In this document: in pieces, positions 11,101 to 18,400 of the stretch
How positions within the stretch are numbered: the first letter of the stretch is position 1
Layout of the letters: every line of letters starts with the position of its first letter
NCBI GenBank assembly: GCA_008931825.1
Contig: QXVZ01019067.1
Location: 1-22,364 of the forward strand
Direction: 5' to 3'
Length of the DNA stretch: 22,364 nt
DNA from: Phallusia fumigata
Lineage: Eukaryota > Chordata > Ascidiacea > Phlebobranchia > Ascidiidae
The notes under the pieces: generated by a model
The model's database searches: none
Seen by the model: the letters and a program-made list of their open reading frames with translations, nothing else
Told to the model about the DNA's origin: nothing
Translations under genes and position numbers: made by a program

Positions 11101-13320
11101 GGCCTTTAACAGATTTTTAAAGAAAGATTTCCCCACTGGAAGTATAGATCCTAGATAATGTGTTGGAATCAGTATATTGAGAACAGAAACCAATCTCTTA
11201 TAGATCATAAACTTTTTAGACCCAAATATTTATTGCCACAAATTTATTTTTTAAACAAAATTTCTCCCTTGCAAATGCGAAATCCTCGCCTATATTGGGA
11301 ATTACCACATTTGAGAACCACTGGCCTAGCCAAAATGAATGTTTGGAAAAGTAATTTCCGTTGTAATACAGATACTCCCGAGGAGCGCACGGCTTTTGAG
11401 CGAGCATACGCTCACGGGCGCAAAGCTGATTATCACGACAAATTCGTGATCAAGGACGAGGAGGCAATCGTCATCGACATCACACAATCCGGTGACACAA
11501 TCAACGGAAAGCCCATTGCAGTCAAAGTTACGGTAAGTGGAGCGCTGTCGAAAAATAATCTGTTCATCATATTACAGCATCATAAAAGTGGCCCGCGAAT
11601 TTAAAGTGGTATGCAAATGTGCAAACACTGAGGTTATTAAGCGACGCATGAGATTACAGTTTAATCGAGGTAAACTTTTAACTTTGAATTGCAGGTTGCA
11701 AACACAACGAAGGAAAACCGTGACGTGTTGGTGATGACAGTGATGCACACGCTCCTCAACAACGAAAACAGAAAGGCTTTCGTTAAACGGGTGAAGAAGG
11801 AAGTTGCAATTGCCGCCGGTCAAAGTAAAAACAGTTTTTCGACATGGAAATAATAATAAAAGTTGACCATGCAAAATAAAAATAAACACGAGGTCACCTA
11901 AAAACAGTATCAATCAAAATAAACTGCCCTAACAATGCAAAATAAAGAATACAACATAACATTGTACCGTGTTGTAAAGTTTTTGATCAGTGTGGCAGTT
12001 TTTGACCTTTTCACAATTTTCGCGTCACTGGTCAAATTTGATCGTATTCCCGCAATGCCCAACACTGCCTTTTTCAACAGCCGATGATCAAGACATCGTT
12101 CTGGCATTCGGAGAATACGGCCACTGTCTCGTTGACGAAAACGTCATTCGCGTGACCACAACTGTGCGGGTGAAACAAACCAACAACTTGTACGTGGACA
12201 GTTTCGACTTGCAAGCCGAAAGCCCTCCCGACTGCCTTAGGATCGAGGTGCGTTTTAAATTGGCTTTTGCTTCTAGAGATACTTGTTTTTAAGGTCCAAA
12301 TAAACAAATGCTTGTTGTCTATTTTGGTATTTGCTATATCTATTTTGGTATTTACCGATAATTGTTTTCGGAAATGCGTTTTAACTGTTTTTCAAGGTAA
12401 ACTTAATACCCAAATAAGGTGTTCAATGGGATTCAATTAACAAACTCAGCTCATTGAATGCTAGCGCTTTTTACCTACGAAGATCTATTGTTGTACTTAT
12501 GCGCCAATGAACAGGCGTCAGAAGTATTTATTGATTGCGAAATTGCAGCGTCAAAATTTTTTGGTTAGTGGTGGACATCTTTAAACCTGTTCTACTGCGA
12601 CATGATGTGCTAAATGGCCATTGGTACCATCGGCTTACAGCGAAATAGACTTATTCTGTTTTAATTAATAATCCTTTTTTAGTGTGCCGACACATTGCCG
12701 CGAAGACAGTACGGGGAGATATCTTTCGTCGTCACCAACCCGCTTCCCATAACACTCACGGACGGAGTTTTCACCATCGAAGGCTCAGGAGTTTCAACTG
12801 GAAAGTCTGTCAAAGCAGAGTAAGTTCGCTAGGCCTGTCATTTTTCTAATTATAAGTTTTGTTTAGTACTTGAAAATATTACGGCAGGTCCCTCTTGCAG
12901 AGGCCGTATTGTAATTTCGCTTTCTTTTTTTACTCACCCTGAAAGGATTTTGAGGGTTGCATTTACACGGTATAGAAGCAGTAGCGGTATAGGAGACTTT
13001 TAACGGGTTTTAATTTTTTTCCCGTCGATAAATTTATTAAAGGTTAAAAATATTGAATTTATTGTTAAGTGCAGCATGCTTTCTTGCATACAAACAACAG
13101 CTTTAGCTCCCAAATGCCTTGTTATCTTAAAATTACCTGCGCTGTGATAAATATGGGTGACATTTGTGTTTTTAGTGGTCCCATTGGTCCGGGTGAGACT
13201 TACAAGAGTCCACCTATCGAGGTTCGTCCATACAGAAGCGGTCGTACTTATCTTTACGCTGACTTCGATGCCAATGAATTCAAGAACGTCAAGGCTGCGA
13301 GGGCGATTAGAATCGAATAA
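2101..13320 (+). CDS. transglutaminase, gene 1 (13 exons, complete)
   Basis: Protein-glutamine gamma-glutamyltransferase of the animal TGM family: Ca2+-dependent crosslinking of glutamine to lysine side chains. Coding exons are 2101-2134, 2966-3151, 4271-4531, 4770-5017, 7846-8020, 9839-10027, 10370-10509, 10695-10851, 11372-11532, 11695-11824, 12081-12247, 12683-12819 and 13176-13320. All junctions are GT/AG and keep frame, giving about 709 residues, usual for the family. Residues about 12-160 form the N-terminal beta-sandwich; 161 to about 515 the papain-like core, with Cys292 in YGQCWVF, His350 in NFHVWNE, Asp373 in AVDATPQE and Trp257 as likely transition-state tryptophan. Asn413 and Asp415 in VNAD match known Ca2+ ligands. 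The rest forms two C-terminal barrels. There is no signal peptide; the MGN start suggests N-myristoylation. Exon 4 is duplicated at 5426-5673 and exon 5 partly at 7515-7567, as assembly overlaps. Gene 2 is a tandem paralogue. The family call is firm; orthology to a vertebrate TGM is not resolved. Confidence 0.93.
2135..2965 (+). other. gene 1 intron 1, with an N at 2496
   Basis: This is an 831-nt phase 1 intron, GTACGT to TTGACAG. No repeat around the single N at 2496 was evident, unlike the other six N positions, so it may be a real unsized gap. I see no counterpart of the cassette exon found in gene 2 intron 1. Confidence 0.8.
2966..3151 (+). CDS. gene 1 exon 2: N-terminal beta-sandwich, first half
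   Basis: Residues 12-73. It has the family pattern of a short beta strand (ILQPLKIDY), an acidic/His/Thr-Asp linker (HRTDKY), then [15 protein letters not shown], like the LxxRRGQPF region of vertebrate transglutaminases. It has the same length as gene 2 exon 2 (186 nt, phases 1-1). Confidence 0.92.
3152..4270 (+). other. gene 1 intron 2
   Basis: This is a 1.1-kb phase 1 intron. I see no gene, mobile-element end or strong repeat in it; the open frames are short and unrecognised. Confidence 0.75.
4271..4531 (+). CDS. gene 1 exon 3: N-terminal beta-sandwich, second half
   Basis: Residues 74-160, ending with the NPF hinge before the catalytic core. The stretch [20 protein letters not shown] is the family's strand region around 'IGRY'. 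The second half is about 91% identical in DNA to gene 2 exon 3, far above the first half (see findings). Confidence 0.93.
4581..5235. repeat. 655-bp duplication ending at an N (copy A), contains exon 4
   Basis: 4581-5235 repeats as 5237-5891 with few differences. The left copy ends at the N (5236) and the right copy starts right after it: a suffix-prefix overlap of two contigs. It spans intron 3 sequence, exon 4 and the start of intron 4. Exon differences are silent. Confidence 0.9.
4770..5017 (+). CDS. gene 1 exon 4: start of catalytic core
   Basis: Residues 161-243. It contains [14 protein letters not shown] and [16 protein letters not shown], the classic opening of the transglutaminase core, and ends VLSAM before a phase 0 donor ATG|GTAAGT. 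A second copy is at 5426-5673. Confidence 0.93.
5237..5891. repeat. 655-bp duplication starting after an N (copy B)
   Basis: Right-hand partner of 4581-5235. It carries a second exon 4 (5426-5673) with the same protein sequence. Exon 4 is 248 nt, not a multiple of three, so splicing in both copies would break the frame; only one can belong to the mRNA. Best read as the other haplotype or an unmerged contig end. Confidence 0.88.
5426..5673 (+). pseudogene. second copy of gene 1 exon 4 (assembly duplicate)
   Basis: Same acceptor, reading frame and donor as 4770-5017, with silent changes only. It is listed so that readers do not count it as an extra exon. Confidence 0.85.
6111..6166 (-). ncRNA. 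type I hammerhead ribozyme
   Basis: Read on the minus strand, all conserved parts are present in order. CCAGCTGCA is the stem I 5' strand and CTGATGA the core. GACC/GGTC with loop TTATA forms stem II, with the required G-C pair next to the core. GAA follows, then ACAGTG/CACTGT with a 2-nt loop as stem III, and unpaired T as cleavage base after GT. TGCAGGCGG is the stem I 3' strand. Stem I has five contiguous pairs, a two-position internal loop and two further pairs. Stem I is the open helix, so it is type I, the form known from Penelope-like elements and retrozymes. It lies antisense in gene 1 intron 4 and would not act on the gene 1 pre-mRNA. The fold was judged by eye. Confidence 0.85.
6258..6390. 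repeat. dispersed repeat copy, intron 4
   Basis: It shares an exact 24-bp core (6287-6310, identical to 8467-8490) and a weaker match on both sides with a copy in intron 5. No terminal inverted repeats or target duplication were found, so the class is unknown. Confidence 0.65.
6748..6815. repeat. dispersed repeat segment (three copies in gene 1)
   Basis: The pattern ATCGAAAC ... CGAAATTC(T/C)TG(C/T)GGTGCCAATGG recurs near 8237-8297 and 8570-8631. Together with the 24-bp core at 6287 and 8467 it suggests fragments of one degraded element. Confidence 0.5.
7240..7567. repeat. duplication ending at an N (copy A), partial exon 5
   Basis: 328 bp ending at the N (7568), repeated right after it at 7569-7898 with small indels. 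It carries the end of intron 4 and the first 53 nt of exon 5 (7515-7567), cut off at the N. It is a contig suffix, not a real partial exon. Confidence 0.9.
7569..7898. repeat. duplication starting after an N (copy B)
   Basis: Partner of 7240-7567. It differs by short indels (for example CCGCGCAG versus CCGCAG, and three extra bases in GTAGGCTAAT versus GTATAAT), as expected of two alleles. This copy continues into the complete exon 5. Confidence 0.9.
7846..8020 (+). CDS. gene 1 exon 5: catalytic cysteine exon
   Basis: Residues 244-301. It contains [14 protein letters not shown], with Trp257 as the likely oxyanion/transition-state tryptophan, and YGQCWVF with nucleophile Cys292 (codon 7990-7992). 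The donor is ACGG|GTTCGT, weaker than its neighbours but in the same place as the gene 2 donor (175-nt exon in both). Confidence 0.95.
8237..8297. repeat. dispersed repeat segment, intron 5 copy 1
   Basis: It contains AAAATTCCTGTGGCGCCACTGGTTCC, split as AAAATTCCTGTGG and CGCCACTGGTTCC, matching the segment at 6748-6815. A local 49-bp imperfect tandem repeat with a CCAAGGTTTC block follows. Confidence 0.45.
8438..8631. repeat. dispersed repeat, intron 5 copy 2
   Basis: It contains the exact 24-bp core at 8467-8490, shared with 6287-6310, then ATTCAAACAAACGGTTT (compare ATTCGAACAAATAGTTT in intron 4) and CGAAATTCCTGTGGTGCCAAT at its end. The order matches intron 4, but the spacing is shorter. 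Confidence 0.6.
9839..10027 (+). CDS. gene 1 exon 6: catalytic histidine exon
   Basis: Residues 302-364. LRALGIPAR, then [16 protein letters not shown], then [21 protein letters not shown]. His350 (codon 9982-9984) is the catalytic histidine. Phases 1-1. Confidence 0.95.
10028..10369 (+). other. gene 1 intron 6
   Basis: 342 nt, phase 1, GTAAAT to TTTTGAAG. Nothing recognisable within it. Confidence 0.8.
10370..10509 (+). CDS. gene 1 exon 7: catalytic aspartate exon
   Basis: Residues 365-411. It encodes [13 protein letters not shown], with Asp373 as third triad member, then [17 protein letters not shown]. It matches the family GW-QA-D-TPQE block. Confidence 0.94.
10695..10851 (+). CDS. gene 1 exon 8: Ca2+-site exon
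   Basis: Residues 412-463. It begins VNADVVWW; Asn413 and Asp415 correspond to known Ca2+ ligands of the family. [15 protein letters not shown] is the conserved 'STK-VG-DEREDIT' block. Confidence 0.94.
10921..11331. mobile_element. hAT-like miniature element carrying a tRNA-like segment
   Basis: The element spans 10929-11323 (395 bp). It starts CAGTTACTCTCAA and ends TTGAGAACCACTG; the inverted termini match at 10 of 13 positions and resemble the CAGTGGTTCTCAA ends of many hAT elements. It is flanked by near-identical 8-bp direct repeats, GCCTACCC (10921-10928) and GCCTAGCC (11324-11331), the target-site length of hAT transposases. There is no transposase, so it is non-autonomous. A tRNA-like sequence lies inside it on the minus strand. 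It sits in gene 1 intron 8. Confidence 0.75.
11042..11104 (-). repeat. tRNA-derived (SINE-head-like) sequence
   Basis: On the minus strand it has an A-box-like TGGCCGGGTGGTTAGCAAG and a B-box-like GGTTGGGGGTTCTAATCC, spaced as in tRNA genes, with CCTTG/CAAGG as an anticodon-type stem between them. The acceptor stem does not close and the sequence lies within a transposon, so it is a tRNA-derived repeat, not a working tRNA gene. Confidence 0.7.
11372..11532 (+). CDS. gene 1 exon 9: end of catalytic core
   Basis: Residues 464-517. [15 protein letters not shown] matches the 'SSEEREAFxRA' helix, whose acidic residues bind Ca2+ in the family. The [18 protein letters not shown] part opens the first C-terminal barrel. 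Confidence 0.93.
11695..11824 (+). CDS. gene 1 exon 10: first C-terminal barrel
   Basis: Residues 518-560, starting [19 protein letters not shown]. Two donors are possible (after 11818 or 11824). I chose CAAA|GTAAAA at 11824 because it gives 130 nt, the same length as gene 2 exon 10, and the better consensus. Confidence 0.85.
12081..12247 (+). CDS. gene 1 exon 11: first C-terminal barrel, continued
   Basis: Residues 561-616, with [20 protein letters not shown] then LYVDSFDLQ. It ends at GAG|GTGCGT, phase 0. Confidence 0.9.
12248..12682 (+). other. gene 1 intron 11
   Basis: 435 nt. It has a short direct repeat, TCTATTTTGGTATTT at 12318 and 12339 (21-bp period). Nothing else seen. Confidence 0.75.
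12683..12819 (+). CDS. gene 1 exon 12: second C-terminal barrel
   Basis: Residues 617-661, containing [21 protein letters not shown], close to the family 'NPLP..L....F..EG.G' signature. Phase 2 donor at 12820. Confidence 0.93.
12820..13175 (+). other. gene 1 intron 12
   Basis: 356 nt, phase 2, GTAAGT to TTTTTAG. No feature recognised. Confidence 0.8.
13176..13320 (+). CDS. gene 1 exon 13: last exon and stop
   Basis: Residues 662-709 and [22 protein letters not shown], then [15 protein letters not shown], fit the last barrel ('F.S..L..VKG.r'). There is no C-terminal extension. Confidence 0.93.
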
Positions 13321-13496
13321 GTCGGCAGATTGTCTTGAGATTTTCTCTCTGACCGAAACACCCGTGATTGTGATTGTAGTAGGAATAATTGACCTATGAA
13401 TTACTGTGCATTTTCGTGAACTTGTTTGTCATGTTAATTTTTGTTGAAGATTTCTAACAGGAACTTACAACGCTATGTAACGTATTTTGGGGATGC

Positions 13497-13502
13497 ATTA
13501 AA
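13497..13502 (+). terminator. poly(A) signal candidate ATTAAA
   Basis: ATTAAA lies 177 nt after the gene 1 stop codon. A second option is AATAAA at 13639-13644. Either would give a 3'UTR of about 200 to 340 nt. Confidence 0.4.
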
Positions 13503-13638
13503 CAGTAAATTTTCAATTTGCAAAAAAAGGATGTTACCATTCAATTAGTAATTTGGCCATGTACGTTTAATAGTTTAGTAGATTAAAAATACATCCATCA
13601 CCTTTTAAACACACATGTTTCATAACAATTTTATTTTT

Positions 13639-13644
13639 AATAAA
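13639..13644 (+). terminator. poly(A) signal candidate AATAAA
   Basis: Canonical AATAAA, 319 nt after the gene 1 stop; alternative to ATTAAA at 13497. Confidence 0.4.
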
Positions 13645-15048
13645 TCATTTCTTTAGTAAATGATTCTTTCGCTTGATCTCATTGGGAATGTATTTCAAAA
13701 CACTAAATAACTCTTTTATGTTTTCATGCACCTTGACAAATACGATTTCAGCGCACTTGTTGTACACTGCACGGTTCTGTCCATATATTCTTAGCATGTG
13801 TCTATCATGATGTATTTGTGAATACAGATGAAAAGATAAAACCACGTGAATTTTTAAAGCATTTAGTTGACCTGATGTCAATATATACTAATGCCACAAT
13901 AGCTTAATATTGTATTGAAGCTGTTTTGCGCACAAGTGTGATTTAAATTGTGGGAGCCTGTAGTTGTAGCACTAACATATTGGGCTGGTATATATTTTGG
14001 ACTAAAATTCAACATTTTAATTATATTTTAGTTTAACAAAAGCAGTAGCCTTCAATTTAGGTGCACAAAAAAATGATGTTCACACCTATGCACGTAGCCG
14101 AAATAACGTGAAAAATTTGTGTATAACTCCTTTGCCATACATGTAGATTCGGGCCATGTTTCAACCCGTTAAAGTCGTTAAAGGTGTTGCGTGAATGACA
14201 ACGTTGGTTAAATTGAAATTACGCGATCTGACCCCTTATACTAATTAACGCTGAAAGTAGTCAAACCAAAACAGTAGGAGCGTTATAAAGATTTATAAAA
14301 TAAAATGTTCAGCTAACATACATTTAAATTAACAAATACACCATAGACCACACAAAATACACCACACAAAAATTTACTTCGCAGCAAGAGCGTCAAACTG
14401 TGTGCAGGGTCTGGCTTATACTGGCAAGGATAGTTAGATTTAAGAAACGCGATAATTTATAGTGAGGAGCTGACGTGCTATTTTAACCCGGGGCGAGGTA
14501 GTGTCGCCCCGAAACAAAGAAAATGATTGCCTAAAACAAAAGGGTCCAAGAAAAAGGTTTTATGGTGACTACGTGTTAAGGGCGTGATTATTTTAGAAAA
14601 AAGATAAAACTGTATTGTCTGAAGCCGGTCAACACGAAAGAAGATATAAATACCGAAAGTGTTCAAAGGACGCCGCCTACAAAATATAAAATAAACAAAA
14701 TATAATATACGCGTTGCTACAAAGGCGGTTGAGTCATTTGGCACAGTTTGAACTAAATGCACTGAGCCGTGGAGGACGCAGTGTTATTGGTACCTGTAAA
14801 GTCAACCTCCTAAATTTGCTACCACAGTTTGGAGTCGATATTGCTAAGATAGGAGTCTCACGACGTTGTTTGCTAGTCATTATATTTACACATCAAGCAA
14901 CAAACAAGGACATAATTGTTCTCTCGATGTTAAAACAACAACAAATCCACCACGCTCTCAGCATTCTGTTTTCGTCACGGTCGGTTGCCTGGAAAGTAAG
15001 GGTTGAAAGGTTTCTCTTTTCCCAGGTAAACTGCAGACAATTGGCTGC
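13645..15048. other. intergenic region between the two transglutaminase genes
   Basis: AT-rich, with no gene recognised. The longest open frame (14714-15064, +) has no known motifs and runs into the tandem repeat. The gene 2 promoter should lie here or just downstream; no clear core element was found. The roughly 2-kb spacing between the genes argues against a shared operon transcript. Confidence 0.6.
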
Positions 15049-15192
15049 CAAGCTTTACCGGTGAGGTACTAAACAGAAAAAGCTTGTAAACGCTGGTAGA
15101 CCTTATAAATGCCAGAAAGTCAAGCTTTACCGGTAAGGTACTAAACAGAAAAAGCTTGTAAACGCTTGTAGACCTTATAATTGCCAGAAAGT
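15049..15192. repeat. 72-bp tandem repeat, two copies
   Basis: Units 15049-15120 and 15121-15192 differ at three positions. Each starts CAAGCTTTACCGGT and ends ATTGCCAGAAAGT or nearly so. It lies about 200 bp before the gene 2 start codon, so it may affect the promoter or untranslated leader. Confidence 0.9.
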
Positions 15193-15303
15193 ATACGGTT
15201 ACACAGGATTAGTAAACCGTTGTTTCATCACAGAATGACGCCTGTAGTGTAATGTGATCAGCTTAGGGAGTTGATAATTCAAAAGACGTTTAGGTGAAAC
15301 ACG

Positions 15304-15319
15304 TTTGTCCTGTGCGCAG
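15304..15319 (+). promoter_or_regulatory. candidate 3' splice acceptor in the gene 2 leader
   Basis: A TTTGTCCTGTGCGCAG run puts an AG at 15318-15319, 71 nt before the gene 2 ATG. It could be a 5'UTR intron end or a trans-splice acceptor, parallel to the one before gene 1. Confidence 0.35.
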
Positions 15320-15390
15320 TTAAAGCTACAAATCAGTTGTGTTGAGGTTGTTCAGAACAGTGACTGATCGGTTGAACGCAAATACACCAA

Positions 15391-15415
15391 ATGGGGAACA
15401 GTGCAGCAAAAGAAG
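15391..15415 (+). CDS. gene 2 exon 1: N-myristoylation signal
   Basis: ATG followed by seven codons (MGNSAAKE) and a phase 1 donor G|GTAATA. It fits the Gly2-Asn3-(Ser/Ala)-Lys7 pattern of myristoylated proteins and parallels gene 1 exon 1, which supports both starts. The exon is too short to be found by ORF length alone. Confidence 0.8.
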
Positions 15416-18400
15416 GTAATAAACATGACTATTATACAGAATAAACCAGTGTTTTTCAACCTTTTTTACAGGCCCAGTGACCGATTTGAAAAATATATAG
15501 CAAAATAAGTCCACTATCTTACCAGCATGGCAATCTTTCTCAATGTTAGGCTTGTTGTGACACAAACGCGCATTGTTTTAAACTGATGTTCAGTATAGTA
15601 ACATATATTTAGATCTGCAGTTCAGTAGCAGACCTACTGTTGATTGTTGAACACAATCAACCATATTCTTATTTTTAAGGAATGACAATTACGTTTCAAA
15701 CCTTTTTACCTACCAATTTGCAAACTGCTCTGTGGCCAACTAGTCGAGAAACACAGGAATAAACCTAATTCCGTCAGCACGATTTGAGGATATTTTTCTC
15801 TAAAACGCTCAAGCGACCTGTCTCCGTTATCATTAGGTCGTATCGGCTCGTTTTTAGAAACAAATTTGGGTCGATAAAATGTACTGTCTTGTCGTTGTAG
15901 AAGCGGAGAGAGCGGAAGAGATTTCGGAATATCTAGACACGCACCCCCGGTTTCTGGTGGAATACATCGACAGAAACCCCCACTTGTTGGATGGTTATGT
16001 TTATGAAAAGGTTGACGAGGCGACGGTAAAAGAATGGCTTGAAAGAGTCAAGACTCTTCCACCAAGTAAGCCGCAATAATTTACAAGCGAAAAGATCAGG
16101 TTTTATGCATGTTTGAGAGGGTTGGAAGTCCATTCAGATCACACTTTGAAACGCTAATTATTCCCCTTGTACTTACCCAAATGTCAGGCGCAGCAGGTGA
16201 TTATCAGTTATACTCCTCAATTAACACTGCAAACAGCAAAACGCTTCAGAAAACTGTACGTTTCGAAGTTGTAGTTTCAACTACTGTTTAGTTTTATGCT
16301 AGAAAGTTAGTTTATAACGAAGAGACAAAGCTTCTCTGATTAGCAACAACACAAAATTGTCATATGTCGAAAAAATTCGACACTTTGCTAAGGTACTAGC
16401 GTACAGGAAGAAATTTTTCAGTTGTCCAGCACGGGTATATCGGTGTAAAGCTTTGGCCAAGACCAGTAAACTTTAGAGTTACAAACCTAAACCTGGTTTG
16501 TTTCAAGGCGATATATTACAACTAGCGAAAGTCGACTATAACAAAGAAAGCAATGCCATTGTCCACCACACTGACAAGTATTCTCACAAAAATTTGGTTG
16601 TAAGACGAGCAGATCGCTTCGCTATTGACATCTACTTCAAAAACCGGGAATTCCTTCCAGCCAAGGACAGCATTTCACTGGAGCTTTCAACAGGTACCTC
16701 TTGTCGTGTTTANGACGAGCAGATCGCTTCGCTATTGACATCTACTTCAAAAACCGGGAATTCCTTCCAGCCAAGGACAGCATTTCACTGGAGCTTTCAA
16801 CAGGTACCTCTTGTCGTGTTTACTTAAATTTTGTGGCAAATACAAATTCAGACAAGTAACAACATCGGTAAAATGCACTCGCTCGTTTAAATGTCTTTTT
16901 TCTTAAAAAGTTTAAAATACCTTGTTCGTATCTCTAAATTGGTTAAAAATCAATAAAAGATTTAAATTTGTTTTCAGGAAACGATCCAAAGTTTGCCAAT
17001 GGAACAAAGATAAAGCTACCCATGGACACCCTAGTAAAGGCAAGCAAATGGGGCTGTATGCTTTTAAATCAAGACGATACTGCCAACAAGATCAGTGTAG
17101 ATGTGAACATCCCAGCTGACGCGATCATCGGTCGTTACAAGGTAGCTGTTGAAATCACGAGCGAGCTTGAGGGTGGAATGAAGACTGAACGCACGAGCAA
17201 ACCCGATATTATCGTCATCTTTAACCCATTTAATCCAGGTTTGTATTTTCTAAGCTAAACTTCTACATTGCGTTTGCAAAAATTTCACAAATTTTCGCAG
17301 GGATCTCATTAAAAAGGGATTGCATTGTGTTACAAGTATCTGTCTGTATTAGTTTCTGCAGTAAAAGTACAGGTTTAATCAGTACCGGTATAGCCTTTTT
17401 TAATTACTATTCAAATCAGATGGCACAAACCTCTACTGCACACAAATATGTTGGCACGCAAAGTCATTAACAGTTTGACATAACTTGTAAACTGGAACAC
17501 TGCGTTCAAATAGTTGCCGACACCTGAGATATGTGTTGTTGCAGCTGACGATTGCTTCATGGAAAATCCGTCGCATCGAGACGAGTATGTGCTCAACGAT
17601 GTTGGACTTCTGTATCGTGGTGGCTGGTACGACTTCTCAGGAAAGGAATGGGCGTTCGGGCAATTCGACGAAGGAATTCTAGACATCGCTTTAAAACTGC
17701 TTCGAGTTGATTCAAGGGCGAAAAGCAACCCAGAAAGAAGTTTATTGAAAAGGAGTTCGCCTGTGTTCTGTAGCCGCGTTTTGTCAGCAATGGTAAGAGT
17801 TTACTTTTTACATAAGCACACAGGAAAAATGACTCTAAAGGCCCACTGTTGTGCAAAAACGTTTGTCAATGTTTAAAGCTTCAAAATAAATACCAGTTTT
17901 ACGCTTTGCGCAATTTTAGGTATTGTATTGCGGTCATGCAAAGTGCGATGCTTCAGGTGTAAATCGGACAAAATCAAATCGAAATTAGGTAAAACACCAT
18001 CTGAATAAAACACTTTGACAAAGATACTTCGTTTAGGTTGCCTATTTTTTGTAAATGTACTGGTCTGAATTGCCACCCGAATTTCCGATCGGACGTTTAA
18101 TTTCAGTCTCTTCTCTACAACATAACGTACAAAGAATTGCAGTGCAACCTAGTTTCAAAACTGTAAATTTGAAATTCGTTACAGGTGAACAACTTTGATG
18201 CGGAGGGCGTAGTTTTCGGAGACTGGACAGGAAACTACGAGGGAGGAAAACGACCCACGTTTTGGAGCGGAAGTGCAAAAATCCTTCAGCAGTGGAATGA
18301 AACGAACATGCCAGTAAAATACGGGCAATGTTGGGTGTTTGCTGGTATACTCACAACAGGTGACAATCCGCTTTGCAGTTGGGTCGTGCCTATAGTCCAC

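Noticed and set aside
11042-11104. Functional tRNA gene
   Set aside because: The boxes are recognisable, but the acceptor stem does not pair and the sequence lies inside a transposon-like element.
11158-11371. Open frame extending upstream of gene 1 exon 9
   Set aside because: The upstream part lies in the hAT-like element and intron; gene 2 comparison and an acceptor at 11370-11371 fix the exon start at 11372.
14714-15064. Plus-strand open frame of 116 codons between the genes
   Set aside because: No family resemblance, no clear splice or promoter context, and it ends within the tandem repeat.
16109-16291. Further exon in gene 2 intron 1
   Set aside because: The 60-codon frame lacks a good acceptor/donor pair and has no recognised motif.
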